Translations under genes and position numbers: made by a program
Shown here: positions 49,351-60,199 of the stretch, one piece after another
Layout: the number at the start of each line of letters is the position of its first letter
Numbering within the stretch: the stretch's first letter is position 1
Notes under the pieces: generated by a model
What the model saw: the letters and a program-made list of their open reading frames with translations, nothing else
Told to the model about the DNA's origin: nothing
Database searches by the model: none
Origin: Monosporascus cannonballus
Taxonomy: Eukaryota > Ascomycota > Sordariomycetes > Xylariales
Direction of reading: 5' to 3'
Assembly (NCBI GenBank): GCA_004154925.1
Contig: QJNS01000047.1
Span: 186,001 to 250,000 of the forward strand
DNA: 64,000 nt

Positions 49351-52300
49351 TTATCCCTTACTTTTCTTAAAAGGGGTTAGCTTATCGTAAGATCAATAAT
49401 TGCGTTAATTTTTAACTTTTAATTAGTCCAAAATTTAAAAATTTGTCGACTTCCGAATTAGGCTTAATTTAGGTCGTTAATTATAGGCTAATTATACGTT
49501 AAGCAAGTTTATATATAAAAACGTACTTACGTTTTTATCTATTTTAATTTTTCCTTTTTATAATAATAACTTAATTTGGTAAGTTAATTCTTATTAAAAC
49601 TTATAGTAATGTTTTTATTCGTTATTTCGTAATAGCTTAAAAATTAATTAATACGTTATAATGCCGCGAAAATATTCCGAAAAAAGGACGTTCTTATTAA
49701 TTCGGGCGCCCTTAAAAAGTCGGAATCCGCCAAAGTTTTTCGTACGTTACGTATTTGCGTTACCTTGGACGAATATCCTATTTATATTAGCAATATATTT
49801 TATTTTACTTATATAATTTATTTTGCGGAAAACCCGAATACGTTTTGTTTAAATTAACGAAATATATAATTTATTTATATATTATTTATTTTTTATTTCC
49901 AAAATTTTTATTATTATAGGCAAAAAGGCGGTCCGTTACCAGGTTTACGTTAATTATAATTATAAATATCCCAAAATAAATATTTTTTTTATTTTTGCTG
50001 ATATATTTTTAACGTGATTTTCGCGTAATTCGTAAATATTCCCGAATTTCGTTAGGCGGTTAACGTATTTTGCGAAATTATTTTTAATTATAATTACCGA
50101 AACCTTAATAAGTTCGCTTTTTTTTACGTATTTCTTATATTATTTTTTTGCCGTTAACCCTAATTTAACGGCTATCCGTACCTAAAAAAAGGCGGATACC
50201 GATATTTTACGTTCGCGTTTTAAGTTTTTATACGTTATTCGTTCCGAAATAAGCTTACGCCTTTAATTTCTGGTTTTTACGGTATTTATACATAAATTAA
50301 GTTACCGGTTTTACCGGTTTTTCCACCTAACGTAATAAAAGATATATTAACTATAAAAATAATAAATCCCGTTATATAAATTTTTTAATAATGTTTTTGC
50401 GTTTTTTTTTACGTTATTTATTAATTTATATTATAAGTTAACTTAATAGCCGTTAGTAATTATATTGTTAATACTTTTAAAAATTTCGTAACAATAATTT
50501 AGGCGGCTAAAAAGAAAATTCCGGTTTTGCCGAAATTTAATATAAATAAAGCCGAATAATCGTATGCCTTAATTACGTAATTTTTGCGTAATATTAACGT
50601 TATCAAATCGTAAAATAAATCGTTAAATTTATAAGTTTTAAAAATAATTAAATAATTTCGCAATTAACATATTACTTTTATAATTTTTAATTCCTTTTTA
50701 ATATGTTTTATTCGTAAATAACGGGAATATTATTTTAACGTTTATTTGCGAATTATATTAGGTTATTTTTTAACGGTTTTTCTAAGTTTTTTATACCCTT
50801 TACGCGCCGTCCAGCCGGTATTTTTAAGCTGGATTTTTACCCGTCTGCTTTCGGGTAATACGTTAAATTTGGGGGTCCGTTATTAATAGTTATATTACCG
50901 TATTTCTTTTCGAACTGTTATAAAACCGCCGTATTTGCAAATTTTTCGAACCATTCCTAAATTAGTTTTATATAACCTAATTATTTTATCTGGATTTGGC
51001 GTAAAAAACTTTTTTATTTTTTTAATCCGGGCTTAAAGGATATTTTAAATTTTAAATTTTAATTTATTATTTTCTTTAAAGATAATAAGAAAAAGTTAAA
51101 TATTTACGTAAAATTTGAAACAATAAAAGATTACGATTTGCATATCTTAATAAATTAATATAAAGGCGGTTATAAATCTTCTTAAATATATTTAATTCGA
51201 TAACTTAAAAATTAATTATTTTAGTTATTTAATATTTAATTTAAACTTATTTTAATTTTTTCGACGGCCAGAAAATAACGATATTCTTTAAGGATAACCA
51301 GATTTTGTTATTAATTTCGTATTTTTCGACAAAAGAATAACGTTTATTTATTATTTTCTTCTGGGTTTACTAGGCCGTTATTATTGCGGCTTAAGCGAAT
51401 TCCATATCTTTTTGCAATTTTTTAACGAAATTTTCCGTTTTTATATGTAAATTTCTTTTAATTACCGAATTATTTTTTATATAGAGAATCGGGTTAACGT
51501 AATACTTATAAAATAAGAAAAGAAATTAATTTTATTAAGGTTATATTTCGATTATTAATTATGAATATCGTTTCCGAGAAAAATTTATTTTATTTTTATT
51601 GCGAATAAATTACGAAAATTTATAAATAAATTAATATTTCCTAATTAACCTTTTCGGTAATATTATTGGTTTTTAAATAATATACAGTAAAAGAATATTA
51701 TTTTATCTTTATTAATTTGGAAAATCTAATTAAGAATTTCTTTATTTAATTAATCCTTTTATTATTTATAATAACTTAAAAAAATTAAAAATTTTTAATA
51801 TATTTTTAAAAAATACTTCTATATATATTTTTATATATATTTTATATATTACTTTTAAAATTATTACTTTAAATAATTAGTTTATTATAATTATTAAAAA
51901 ATATAAATCGTACTTAAAAGCAGTTAATAAATGGATTATAAAATCAATCGATATTTCGTTATAAAATTGTTCGGAAACCGGGAATAATTTTAATAGTTTT
52001 TTTTTCTTATTTTTTATATCTTTTTATAATCGTAAACGTCGTAATTCCTGCAAAACCGCTTTATTATACAATATATATCCGGCCAGAAAAAGTTGTTCGA
52101 AAATATCGTTATCGTAACCTTTTTACTTAGGTAGTTTATTATATAAAAATTATAAATATTTTATATTAAGGCCGTTTTAAACGGCTTTTAATTTAAAATC
52201 TAAAGGCGTTCACGAAATTAAAAAAAGCACTTAATGTCCAAAATATATTCTGTGATTAATACTAATAATTTTAATTCCGTAAAAAAGCTATATTTCCTTT

Positions 52301-52899
52301 TTATAATAATTTTAATAACGCGATTATAATTTTTATTATATTTTAATATTACGCTTTAAAGTTTTTAAAAATTTTTATAATATTAAAATATTTGCGGTTT
52401 TTAAAATAACTCGTTATTTCTAATTTTAATATTATTAACTGTTATCGTATTTTCGGCGTATTTCCAATATTTCGTAAATAATATAAATAATTATTTATTT
52501 TTTATTAATTAAAATTTTCGTACGGTTTTCCGGCTATTATTTTCCTTTATAAATATATTTTATTTTTTGCGCGAAAATATATCGGCTTTAATATTTAAGT
52601 AGCCGCTACGTAATTCAAAATAAAGGTTAAAACGGAATAACTTTTTTAATTATTTTATCTAATATTCGTTTAATTTTTTAATAATTATAAAATATTTTAA
52701 ATTTTTGTAATCGGTAATAATTTTAAATAAAGTTATTACGTTACGCAATTTTATATTTTACGTTTTTAAACAGCTTATTATCGTTAAAAACTTTTTATTA
52801 TATATTTCAACTTTATTTTTAATAATATTTAATTTCTTAATATAATAAATAACCGGGCATAATATTTTTAATTTATTAACTTAAAATAAGTAATTTTCG

Positions 52900-53560
52900 T
52901 ATATTACCTCTAAACAATTTTTTTAATATTATAAATTTTTCGGGACTTTATTATATTAAAATCCGTTTTATTATAAAAACGCTTTTGAAACGTTTAAATA
53001 TTATTTTTTCCTTTAAAAAAATAAGGTTTTTTTCCGGGTTAAAGCTATTAGTAATACCGATATATCTATATAATAAATTATAAAATCGCGGTAAGAATTT
53101 GCGAACCTTAAGAAATTTCGGATTTCTTTAAACGTTTTAAAAATCTCCCATTTTTTAATTATACGCAACCTTTCGGGGTTTATTTATATCCCTTTTCCAG
53201 CGTTTATAATAAATTCAAAATATTTTATCGTTTTTACGGCGAATTCGCATTTAAAAATATCTAAATTTAAATCCGTTTTTCGTAAGCGGCTTAAAACTTT
53301 TTTTACCTTTTATATATAATCCTTTTTAAATCCGGAAAAAAAATAAGGATATTATCCATATACGTTAAATAAAAAACGTTAAAATATTTCTTTAAAACTT
53401 CGTTAACGTATCGTTAAAAGGTTACGGAAGCCCCGTATAAATCGAACGGTATTATTAATTATTTATATAAACCGAAACGCGTTCGAAATATTATTTTTTA
53501 TTCGTTTCTTTTTTTAATTCTAATTTTATAAAACGTTATTCGGACTTTTACTTTCGTAAA
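52900..53560 (-). pseudogene. C1 reverse transcriptase / RNase H remnant
   Basis: Reading right to left on the minus strand: FGLY and FDLYGASVTF-like thumb/palm strings (near 53440-53500), YMDNILIF, then LRKTDLNLDIFKCEF...KYFEFIINAGKGI (family: GLxLdxxKCeFxvxexxyLGfiI). The RT-connection block with FYRDFI follows. This orders C1 as a minus-strand Gypsy element. Catalytic Asp loss and stops make it inactive. Confidence 0.7.
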
Positions 53561-55379
53561 TTATTTAAAAAAAAAATAACCTTAAGGTTTTCAAAATAAA
53601 AGGTAAAAGGTAACGGTTTTTTTCGATTATCATATTTCACGCCTAATAATTACAACAAAAACGCAGTTTTTTTCCGGATTTTTTCATAAATAAAACCGGA
53701 ACCTTTACGGGCAAATTACTTACGTAAATATACCCTTTGTCCAAAAGTTTTGTTAAGGTTTTTTTTAAACTTAATAATTTTCTCTTAATTATATTATATA
53801 AAGGCCTTTATAATATTAATATTTTCTTTATTATTTCGTTTTACGTAATAAAATCGTATGGTTTATTTCGGGGCGGAGTAAAAATAAGGCGTTATTTAGT
53901 TTTTTATCGAATAACTTCCGAAATGCTTTTAATTTAAACGGAAACTTTTTGTTAATTTCCATTTTTTAAGCGCTAATACCTTATTAATATCGGCTAAAAT
54001 AATTAAAAACAATTCAAGTTTTTAATTGGTCCTTTTAATTTTTTTTACTTTCCGAAATTCTACCTCGAAAACGGCAATTAAAATTCTTTTCGCCTTACGA
54101 ATTATTTATACGTTATTTCTTTAAACTTTATATCCTTTTTCGTAAACCTTTATATAACTTATTACGCTTACCGTTAAAAGGTATTTTTACATTACGTATA
54201 TAACGTTATAACGTTTTATCTAAAATTTTCTTAAAATTAGGGAATAATTAAGGCCATTAATAATATATACGAATATCCTAGTTTTGAAACCGTCGATATC
54301 TATCGGTATATATATTATTTCTTTAATTTCTTTTTGCCGTCGTCGGTGTTTTTTTCGAATTCTTTTTAATTTGCATAATTTTATTAAAATAAATAATAAC
54401 TATAAGCATTTTCAAACGTTTCGTTTATTATAACAAAATATTTATATTCCTAATTAATAAAAGCATTTATAAATTTTTTTAAATTAATATATATATCGAT
54501 AATAAATAAAATGCCGTTTATATTTTATTTTACGATTTTTATTTTAGCTTAGGTCGCTTTTTATTTCCGAATACGTTTATATATAAAAGGTATTTTTTTT
54601 CGCTTTCAAATTCCGATTTTTCGTTTTCGTACGTTTTTAATAAACTAATCCCTTTTTACGGTTTTTTGCTAATAAAAACGTGTAACAGTTTGCCTTATAA
54701 TTAATTAGGACGCCTATAACGTAAATAAAGGCCTTTCGTTTTACAGACGTTCCGTTCTTTTTAAATTTTTTATCGTACGTATTATTTTAGTGTTAAAAAT
54801 AAGGTTTAAGGTTTTTGCTTTTACTATTTTACTGCCAAAATACCCGTTATGTTTATATCGTTATCTAAATTATTTCCTGCTTAATTATTACTGCCCGATT
54901 AAGCTATTAAAAAATTATTCGTTTTTTTGCCGCATTATTTCTTTAAGACGTCCGGCGATTTTTATTACCTTATTTATTTATACGTTATAATTTTTAAAAA
55001 GCTTTATTAAAATTAAAATTTAGGTAAATTTTTTATTTAATATTTTTTTCAAAAACGTAAATTTTATTTCCGTTAACCAAATAATTACTTTTGCGTTTAT
55101 TAACGTTTTTTCGAATAAAGGATAAAATAATAAAAGTTTCGCGTTATCGTTTTAACTTAAGTTCCAAAAACGTTCGGTTACTTTTTTTTTTATGTCGATT
55201 ATTATATTATTTGTATAATACTTAAAAAAAACCGATAAAATTATAAATATTATTTAAATTTCCGATAATATAATAAATAATAACCATACGTTATATATTA
55301 ATTTAGAACGTTTCGTATATAGCGTAAAATTACTTTTAAGTTCTTTTTATAAAAATAACGTTTATTTCGAGCTTATAAA

Positions 55380-55490
55380 TTATGGATATATATTATCCGG
55401 AGAATTTCTTTTTTGTCCCGTCGAACTTCTCCGGCTAAGGTAACGGCTTCCGTTTGGCTCCTATTATTAGTTCGGTCGTTCGAACCGCTT
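55380..55490 (-). pseudogene. C1 gag N-terminal fragment
   Basis: Minus strand reads PLP, stop, PEKFDGTKKKFSG, stop, YISII. This matches the opening of fungal Gypsy gag proteins, where PxxFdGtxxkLxxFL-type sequence begins the capsid-like domain. Its place about 400 bases inside the 5' LTR fits. Confidence 0.55.
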
Positions 55491-55896
55491 TTACGAAATA
55501 ACCTAATTGTATTTCCGATTATTACTAAATTAAGAAAAATTAGTATTCGTAAAAGTTATTACGTTTCGAACTTATAACTAAATAATAAATTTTTATTAAA
55601 TAATTAAGCCGTTTTTAAATTATTCGGCCGCTTATATTAGTTCTTTATTTGCCTTATATTACGCTTTTATATGCTTACGAAATTAGGTTACTTTTTTTTA
55701 TTTTCCTCGAATTAATAACTTATACGTTATTTTATAGCCGTTATCGAACGTATTAAAATTTTCGTCATAACGTTAAACACCTTTTGTAACTCTAGGTCGA
55801 TAAGGGCCCTTTACTAAACCTCTTAAAAAACGTTCGAAAATTTTAATATCTAATTCTAACCGTTTTTTGCTTTGCTAAATAGTAAGCTTAAAAATA

Positions 55897-56083
55897 TATA
55901 AAAAGCTTTACCTCAGCGGTCTGCAATCAGTTACTAATAAGAATTTATTTTTTAACTAAAGAAAAAAAAGGAGAAAATGAGAATATAGTTATATATGTTC
56001 GCATATAAGGCGCTGCGCTAATGCTGCTTAGTACCGGCGTTTGTCCGGTGCTCTATAATAGGGCTCCATACAGCCCCATCACA
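55897..56083 (-). repeat. 5' LTR of element C1
   Basis: 187 bp, better preserved than 49171-49350, ending CCCATCACA before the target duplication. The interior GGCGCTGCGCTAATGCTGC is nearly unmutated. Confidence 0.8.
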
Positions 56084-56088
56084 TAAAC
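56084..56088. repeat. Target-site duplication of C1, right copy (TAAAC)
   Basis: Exact repeat of 49166-49170. Confidence 0.75.
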
Positions 56089-56219
56089 GGAGTTATTATT
56101 TTTTTCGTTTAAAATTATATTATTATTAAGAATTTTATAAGTTAGTTGTTAATTAGTAAGAATGTTATCGATAATATTATTTAAAATTTAATGATATTAT
56201 TAAATAAAAACTTATAATA

Positions 56220-56587
56220 TATTACGGATAACGGATTTAATTAATTATTAAATTTTAATTATATAGATTTATGTTAGTAAAATATTATAAAATTTTAAAC
56301 CATAAATATCATAATTAATTACGTTTCGTAATATTAAAAATAAGTTAAACTACGAATTATTATTATTATTATTATTATTTAAGTTATAAAAATAACGAAA
56401 AAATATATTTTTATATAAATTAATTATTTTCATTACATTTTAAAATCGTTTTAAATTTAATTTTCTTGAATGCAATTGGTTTTATATGAATTTATTTGAA
56501 TTTTGTTGCCAAGAGAGGTCTAAATCACGTGACTCTTCCGTGTGGGTCCGACCTTCTTGCGACACGGTCTTGACCTGGGTCGTAACA
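56220..56587 (-). repeat. 5' LTR of element B3
   Basis: 368 bp. Minus-strand start TGTTACGACCCAGGTCAAG. The first ~80 bp (56510-56587) are balanced in composition and contain CACGTGACTCTTCCGTGTGGG, apparently untouched by RIP, unlike its partner at 42350-42714. Confidence 0.75.
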
Positions 56588-56940
56588 CTTAGGTAAGCCG
56601 TTTTGACGATATTGTAATAATCTTGTTTTTTTAAATTATATATATATATATATATAATTTATAATATATATAATAACAAAATTCTTTTAAAATAAATATT
56701 TTATAATGTAATAAGAGGATTTTATTAATTAATGTTTTGATTTATACTAAGTTAGAACTTTATTAGGTTTAAAATATATATATTAATATTTGTAAAGTAT
56801 TTAAATTTAAATAATTGTAATATGTAATTTTAAATATACGTCACGTTAAATATAAGTAATATAATACCTTTTAATATATATAGCCTTTATTCTGATATAT
56901 ATCTTTTTGTTAATTTATTATTAACTTTTTATATCGCGCG
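56588..56940. other. Last A+T-rich stretch before the compartment boundary
   Basis: No gene. Contains a (TA)n microsatellite at about 56637-56658. Composition changes abruptly near 56935 (TATCGCGCG onward). Confidence 0.5.
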
Positions 56941-57047
56941 TTATAGTGAGAATCCGTATTCATTGTTAGGGTAATACATTAGGTAGGGTTCCAGGTTACG
57001 CTAAAACGAGGGCATACGCAAGCGCAGAGGAGCGCAGCTACCCTTCA

Positions 57048-57200
57048 TGCAAGGGCTGCTTATACCCCTCCCTGCAAGGGCTGCTTATACTCCTCCCTGC
57101 AAGGGCAGCTTATACCCCTTCCTGCAAGGTCAGCTTATATCCTTTCCTGCATGGTTAGCTTACACCCCTTCCTGTAAGGTCAGCTTACACCCTTTCCACA
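57048..57200. repeat. 25-bp minisatellite, six copies
   Basis: Units begin at 57048, 57073, 57098, 57123, 57148 and 57173, always 25 bp apart. Consensus is TGCAAGGKYWGCTTAYACC followed by CCTYCC. The first copies are nearly identical and divergence grows to the right. Because 25 is not a multiple of three, the open frame across it is a by-product, not a gene. Confidence 0.9.
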
Positions 57201-58304
57201 TATGCATTATACATATTGGGCAGTACATGAGGGACAGGGATACTGAAAGCTTAGCATACGTTCGACAAGGATAAGGTATTTTGGCTGAGCAACGAATGCC
57301 CGCGGAGCTTCATAATCTTCTGAACAGATTCTTGCTGTTTACCTTTTCCTGCACTTCGCTGACAAAATGCATTAGCATTGACGGCACTATTGTGAGTTCC
57401 GGCCCCGACCTCATGATCTGGGGTTGACAGTACTAATGCGAGTTCCAATGTCTGCTTTCGGCGTTCATGCCAAAACGGCTGTTAGTACGCTGCAGTTACG
57501 CAGTATACTTTCGCAGATCCCATTTTGTCGTCTGTAACGTAGCGCTAGCGCCGAAGTGCTGTTTACGAATTCAGGAATGTGATTTTAGCGATCTCTCTAG
57601 CTAACACGACATAGGGGGCGATCTTTTCTATTGATATGACGGAGAGCGCGTGGGGTTGTCCGGGAAGAGCTTGCTTAATGCATGCATAATGCACAATTGA
57701 GCGAAGGGGTATTATCAGACAATGTGCTTACTTGGAAATTCTGTGAACGCGCACATTGCTTGATGAGGACAGGGTTTACATACACATACATACAGAGAAA
57801 ATTTTTAAAGATATGAGCAACGGTAAGCGACCATTACGAGACAAGATAAGGGAACCGGCGGCTTACCGATATTCTCTAAACGGAGCATAGGTGGCTTCAG
57901 ATACATACGGTACATTGTGTCGGGTCGCTGTGATGGCCACCTCAGATAAGCATTAATCCCGTCCGAGCCATTGCCCGGCAGGAAGAGATCAGTAACGTCC
58001 GGCACGGATCAGCGGTGGGCCTACAGGCGTTCTGTTGGATTCAAAGTAGGACTTATAGGGTCCTCATTCATTATAGGCGTTAGCAAGATTGTCGGCTCTT
58101 TATTGGTTAGATCTTTGACCCTTGTCAAGTTAGGTTACGTGGTGACCCTGAGGCTAATCGCTTAGGTTTGTTTCCCGCGAATCCGATGGCTTATCTGCTT
58201 ACACCAGTATCAAGCCTCTCTATATTACCAAGCAGCTTCAACTTGCCTAGTTGTTTTGAATCGCTCACATTATATTCGTGGGCAAGTGAGTTCGTTCTTC
58301 GCTC
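57201..58304. other. Balanced-composition intergenic region, no recognised gene
   Basis: Short open stretches on both strands (up to about 66 codons) lack motifs, splice logic or similarity I can name. A CATACA-type simple stretch lies at 57778-57792. A reverse CCAAT box (ATTGG, 58102-58106) is about 330 bases before the transporter start and could belong to its promoter. It may include worn gene fragments that I cannot identify. Confidence 0.45.
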
Positions 58305-58376
58305 ACTCGCCAGCTCCAGCCTTTCCAACTTCCATAACCTTCCTCCACCATCACGGAGCTTTCTCAGCTTGTCAAG
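58305..58376 (+). promoter_or_regulatory. CT-rich tract upstream of the transporter gene
   Basis: A pyrimidine-rich stretch (CTCCAGCCTTTCCAACTTCC and on) ending about 55 bases before the start codon. Filamentous fungal promoters often have such a tract just before the transcription start. Position and composition are the only evidence. Confidence 0.35.
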
Positions 58377-58431
58377 AGCCTGAGCTCCCCATTCCCCTTG
58401 TTGCCATAGACCGCTGTTCAAGCCTTTCAGC

Positions 58432-60199
58432 ATGGCCCAATCCAAAGCGCCACCCGTCACCCATGACACAATCCCCGCATCGCCTCGTCTTGCTATTCTC
58501 CGCGAACAAGGCTTGGAACTCACGTCGGACGGGCAATATGTACGCTGGTCACGGTCGAATCAGCGTCATCCACGCAACTGGAGCAAAGCGCGCAAAGCCT
58601 ACGACACAGGGCTGATCATTTGGGTGGATGTCTTCACGTATGAGCCTCGCAATGCTGCTCTAGAATCATGGGGATCATAGGACTGACATTTCTCCAGAAC
58701 GGCAGTGAACAGCGCAGGGGTGAGTGCAAGCGCGATCATCAGGTCTGGCACCATTGGCTAACTACTATGCGATAAAGGCTGCTGCTGCTAGCAAAGCCCG
58801 ACATGAGTACGGTATTTCAACGACCATGTCAGTATTTGTCTTCGTTACGCTGTACGTATCGCCACAATGCCCTCCTATCAGATGCCGAACTTCATTCTGA
58901 CAGGACAAGCTACCTATTGGGACAAGGCCTCGGCGGAGTCATTTTCCCCCCATACTCCGAAACCTTTGGGCGAAAGAAGCTATACATTGTGAGCACGGGG
59001 TTATACAGCATATTCTGTGTCATGATCGCAGTAGTCCCATCTCTGGCCGGCATAGTTATCGGTCGTTTCATTACTGGGGTTCTTTCTGGGATCCCGACCA
59101 CTATCACTGCTGGGAGTATCGAAGACTTGTTCAATGCCAAAGATCGAATATGGTTTATCTTCCTATGGGCTATGATATCGAATGTCGGGCTGGCCTTGGG
59201 GCCAATCATGAGTGCGTATATCATAGCCGGGCTTGGGTGGTGAGTCCAGCACACTGCTGTTGCCATATGCATTGTTTACTGATGAATTTCTCCAGGCGAT
59301 GGGTATTCTACATCGCTGCCATTGTGCTTGCAGCCACAACGTGTTGCCTCTTCGCCCTCCGTGAATCTCGACCTTCTTTACTCCTTTCCCGCGAGGTGGC
59401 TATGATCCGCGAAAGCGCTGCACTACATGATCTGCAGGCTCTCAATCCCGACTTCACACCAGATCTCAGCGCATTCGTACGTATGGCTCTCTTTCGTCCA
59501 GCCCGACTGTTTTTCACAGAACCCATAATATGCTTGGTCGCTGTCATAAGCGCTGTCGCTGCTGCTATAGTATACTTGTTCACCGTCGCTCTGCCGACGG
59601 TCTATGAGCGCTTTGGATTCTCTGCAGAGTCTGCTTCCCTGCCCTTCCTGGCGATCGGATTGGGGCTAATCCTTAGCGTCTTCACACGAATCTTAGACGA
59701 CCGGATCGTGGCGCGGCTGCAACGCCAGGGCCGTCGTCTCACACCTGAAGATAAGCTGCTTGGCTTCACGATTGGTGCTCCAGCCCTCGCATGCGGATTG
59801 TGGTGGTTCGCGTGGACCATCCCACCCCATGTTCCCAATCTGCCTTGGATAGTTCCCACCTTGGCCTTGATCTTTATTGGCTATGCTCTCAACGAGTTCG
59901 ACACCGTACTTGTTGGATATGTGGCAGATAGCTATCTCAGCTATGCTGCCAGCGGGTTTGCGGCTGTGGCCTTACTTCGTTCAATCTTGTCAGCGACTTT
60001 CCCGTTGTTCGCGCCGCGGATGTTCGAGCGACTGAGTGCAAATGTCGCCATGTCCATTTTGGCCGCTCTAGGGACGGGTTTTTGCATCGTGCCGAAGCTA
60101 TTCACCCAGTATGGAGAGCGAATCAGAGCGAAGAGTAAATTTGCTGCGTATAGTCTGCAGGTATATGAGGAAAATGGCGTGGACGAGAGTGGATACTGA
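58432..60199 (+). CDS. MFS transporter, DHA1 (drug:H+ antiporter) type, five exons
   Basis: Predicted proton-coupled exporter in the plasma membrane. I deduce exons 58432-58637, 58698-58719, 58778-58851, 58904-59239 and 59296-60199. All four introns (52-60 bp) start GTATGA, GTGAGT or GTACGT and end in AG, and restore one frame of 513 residues, the usual length for 12-helix MFS proteins. The N-terminus is cytosolic with HPRNWSKARKAYDT before helix 1, as in fungal multidrug transporters. Loop 2-3 carries the MFS signature GGVIFPPYSETFGRKKLY (residues 111-128). SIEDLF and KDRIW follow the helix 4 region. A hydrophilic central loop (ESRPSLLL onward) precedes the second six-helix half. The start ATG has A at -3 and G at +4. 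Intact, not RIP-mutated. Substrate unknown; the neighbouring carrier-reductase gene suggests metabolite export (inference). Confidence 0.88.
58638..58697 (+). other. Intron 1 of the MFS gene (60 bp)
   Basis: GTATGA...CTCCAG with GACTGACAT as branch-like sequence. Removal joins VDVFT to TAVNSAG. Without it the frame ends at the TAG at 58678. Confidence 0.8.
58720..58777 (+). other. Intron 2 of the MFS gene (58 bp)
   Basis: GTGAGT...AAAG with the canonical branch GGCTAACTA. It sits between NSAG and AAAASKARHEYG. An alternative acceptor 15 bases on (TGCTAG) breaks the frame, which decides the site. Confidence 0.75.
58852..58903 (+). other. Intron 3 of the MFS gene (52 bp)
   Basis: GTACGT...TGACAG. 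Splicing joins VFVFVTL to TSYLLGQGLGG, restoring helix 2 and the conserved loop. Confidence 0.8.
59240..59295 (+). other. Intron 4 of the MFS gene (56 bp)
   Basis: GTGAGT...CTCCAG with TTTACTGATG as branch. Splicing joins AGLGW to RWVFYIAA, a very conserved junction in this family. Confidence 0.85.

Larger units (their letters stand above)
49171..56083 (-). mobile_element. Complete Ty3/Gypsy element C1, minus strand, nested in B3
   Basis: 6,913 bp with short LTRs (180 and 187 bp) and an exact 5-bp target duplication. Gag start is readable on the minus strand near 55390-55470 (PEKFDGTKKKFSG, a typical gag opening). The reverse transcriptase lies near 53150-53540, with YMDNILIF at about 53341-53364 (YMDD, second Asp changed) and LRKTDLNLDIFKCEFAVKTI around 53235-53300. 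The RT-connection/RNase H follows near 52920-53120 (FANFYRDFI-like). Integrase must lie further left but is not clearly readable. C1 sits about 130 bp inside B3's 5' LTR, in its leader. More G+C and CpG survive here than in B1 or B2, but stops are everywhere. Confidence 0.8.
42350..56587 (-). mobile_element. Ty3/Gypsy element B3, minus strand, carrying nested C1
   Basis: LTRs at 42350-42714 (365 bp) and 56220-56587 (368 bp) enclose 14.2 kb. Removing C1 (49171-56083 plus one target copy) leaves about 7.3 kb, which also contains the tRNA-related island at 46898-47463. The flanks TTTAA (42345-42349) and CTTAG (56588-56592) differ only by C to T and G to A, so they may be a RIP-altered target duplication. 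The reverse transcriptase box on the minus strand near 45555-45585 reads YYFNDIFLYSR, i.e. YFDD with the first Asp changed. Internal sequence is shared with B2 (24190-24390 versus 43260-43460). Inactive. Confidence 0.75.

Noticed and set aside
53737..54990. Plus-strand open frames at 53737-53937 and 54790-54990
   Set aside because: They run antisense to C1, whose gag and RT read on the minus strand; no recognisable domain.
57047..57274. 75-codon plus-strand frame across the minisatellite
   Set aside because: Product of a 25-bp tandem repeat read in three shifting frames; no support as a gene.
57251..57448. 65-codon minus-strand frame next to the minisatellite, and the similar one at 57805-58005
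   Set aside because: No motif, no splice context, no neighbouring exon that extends them; treated as non-coding.
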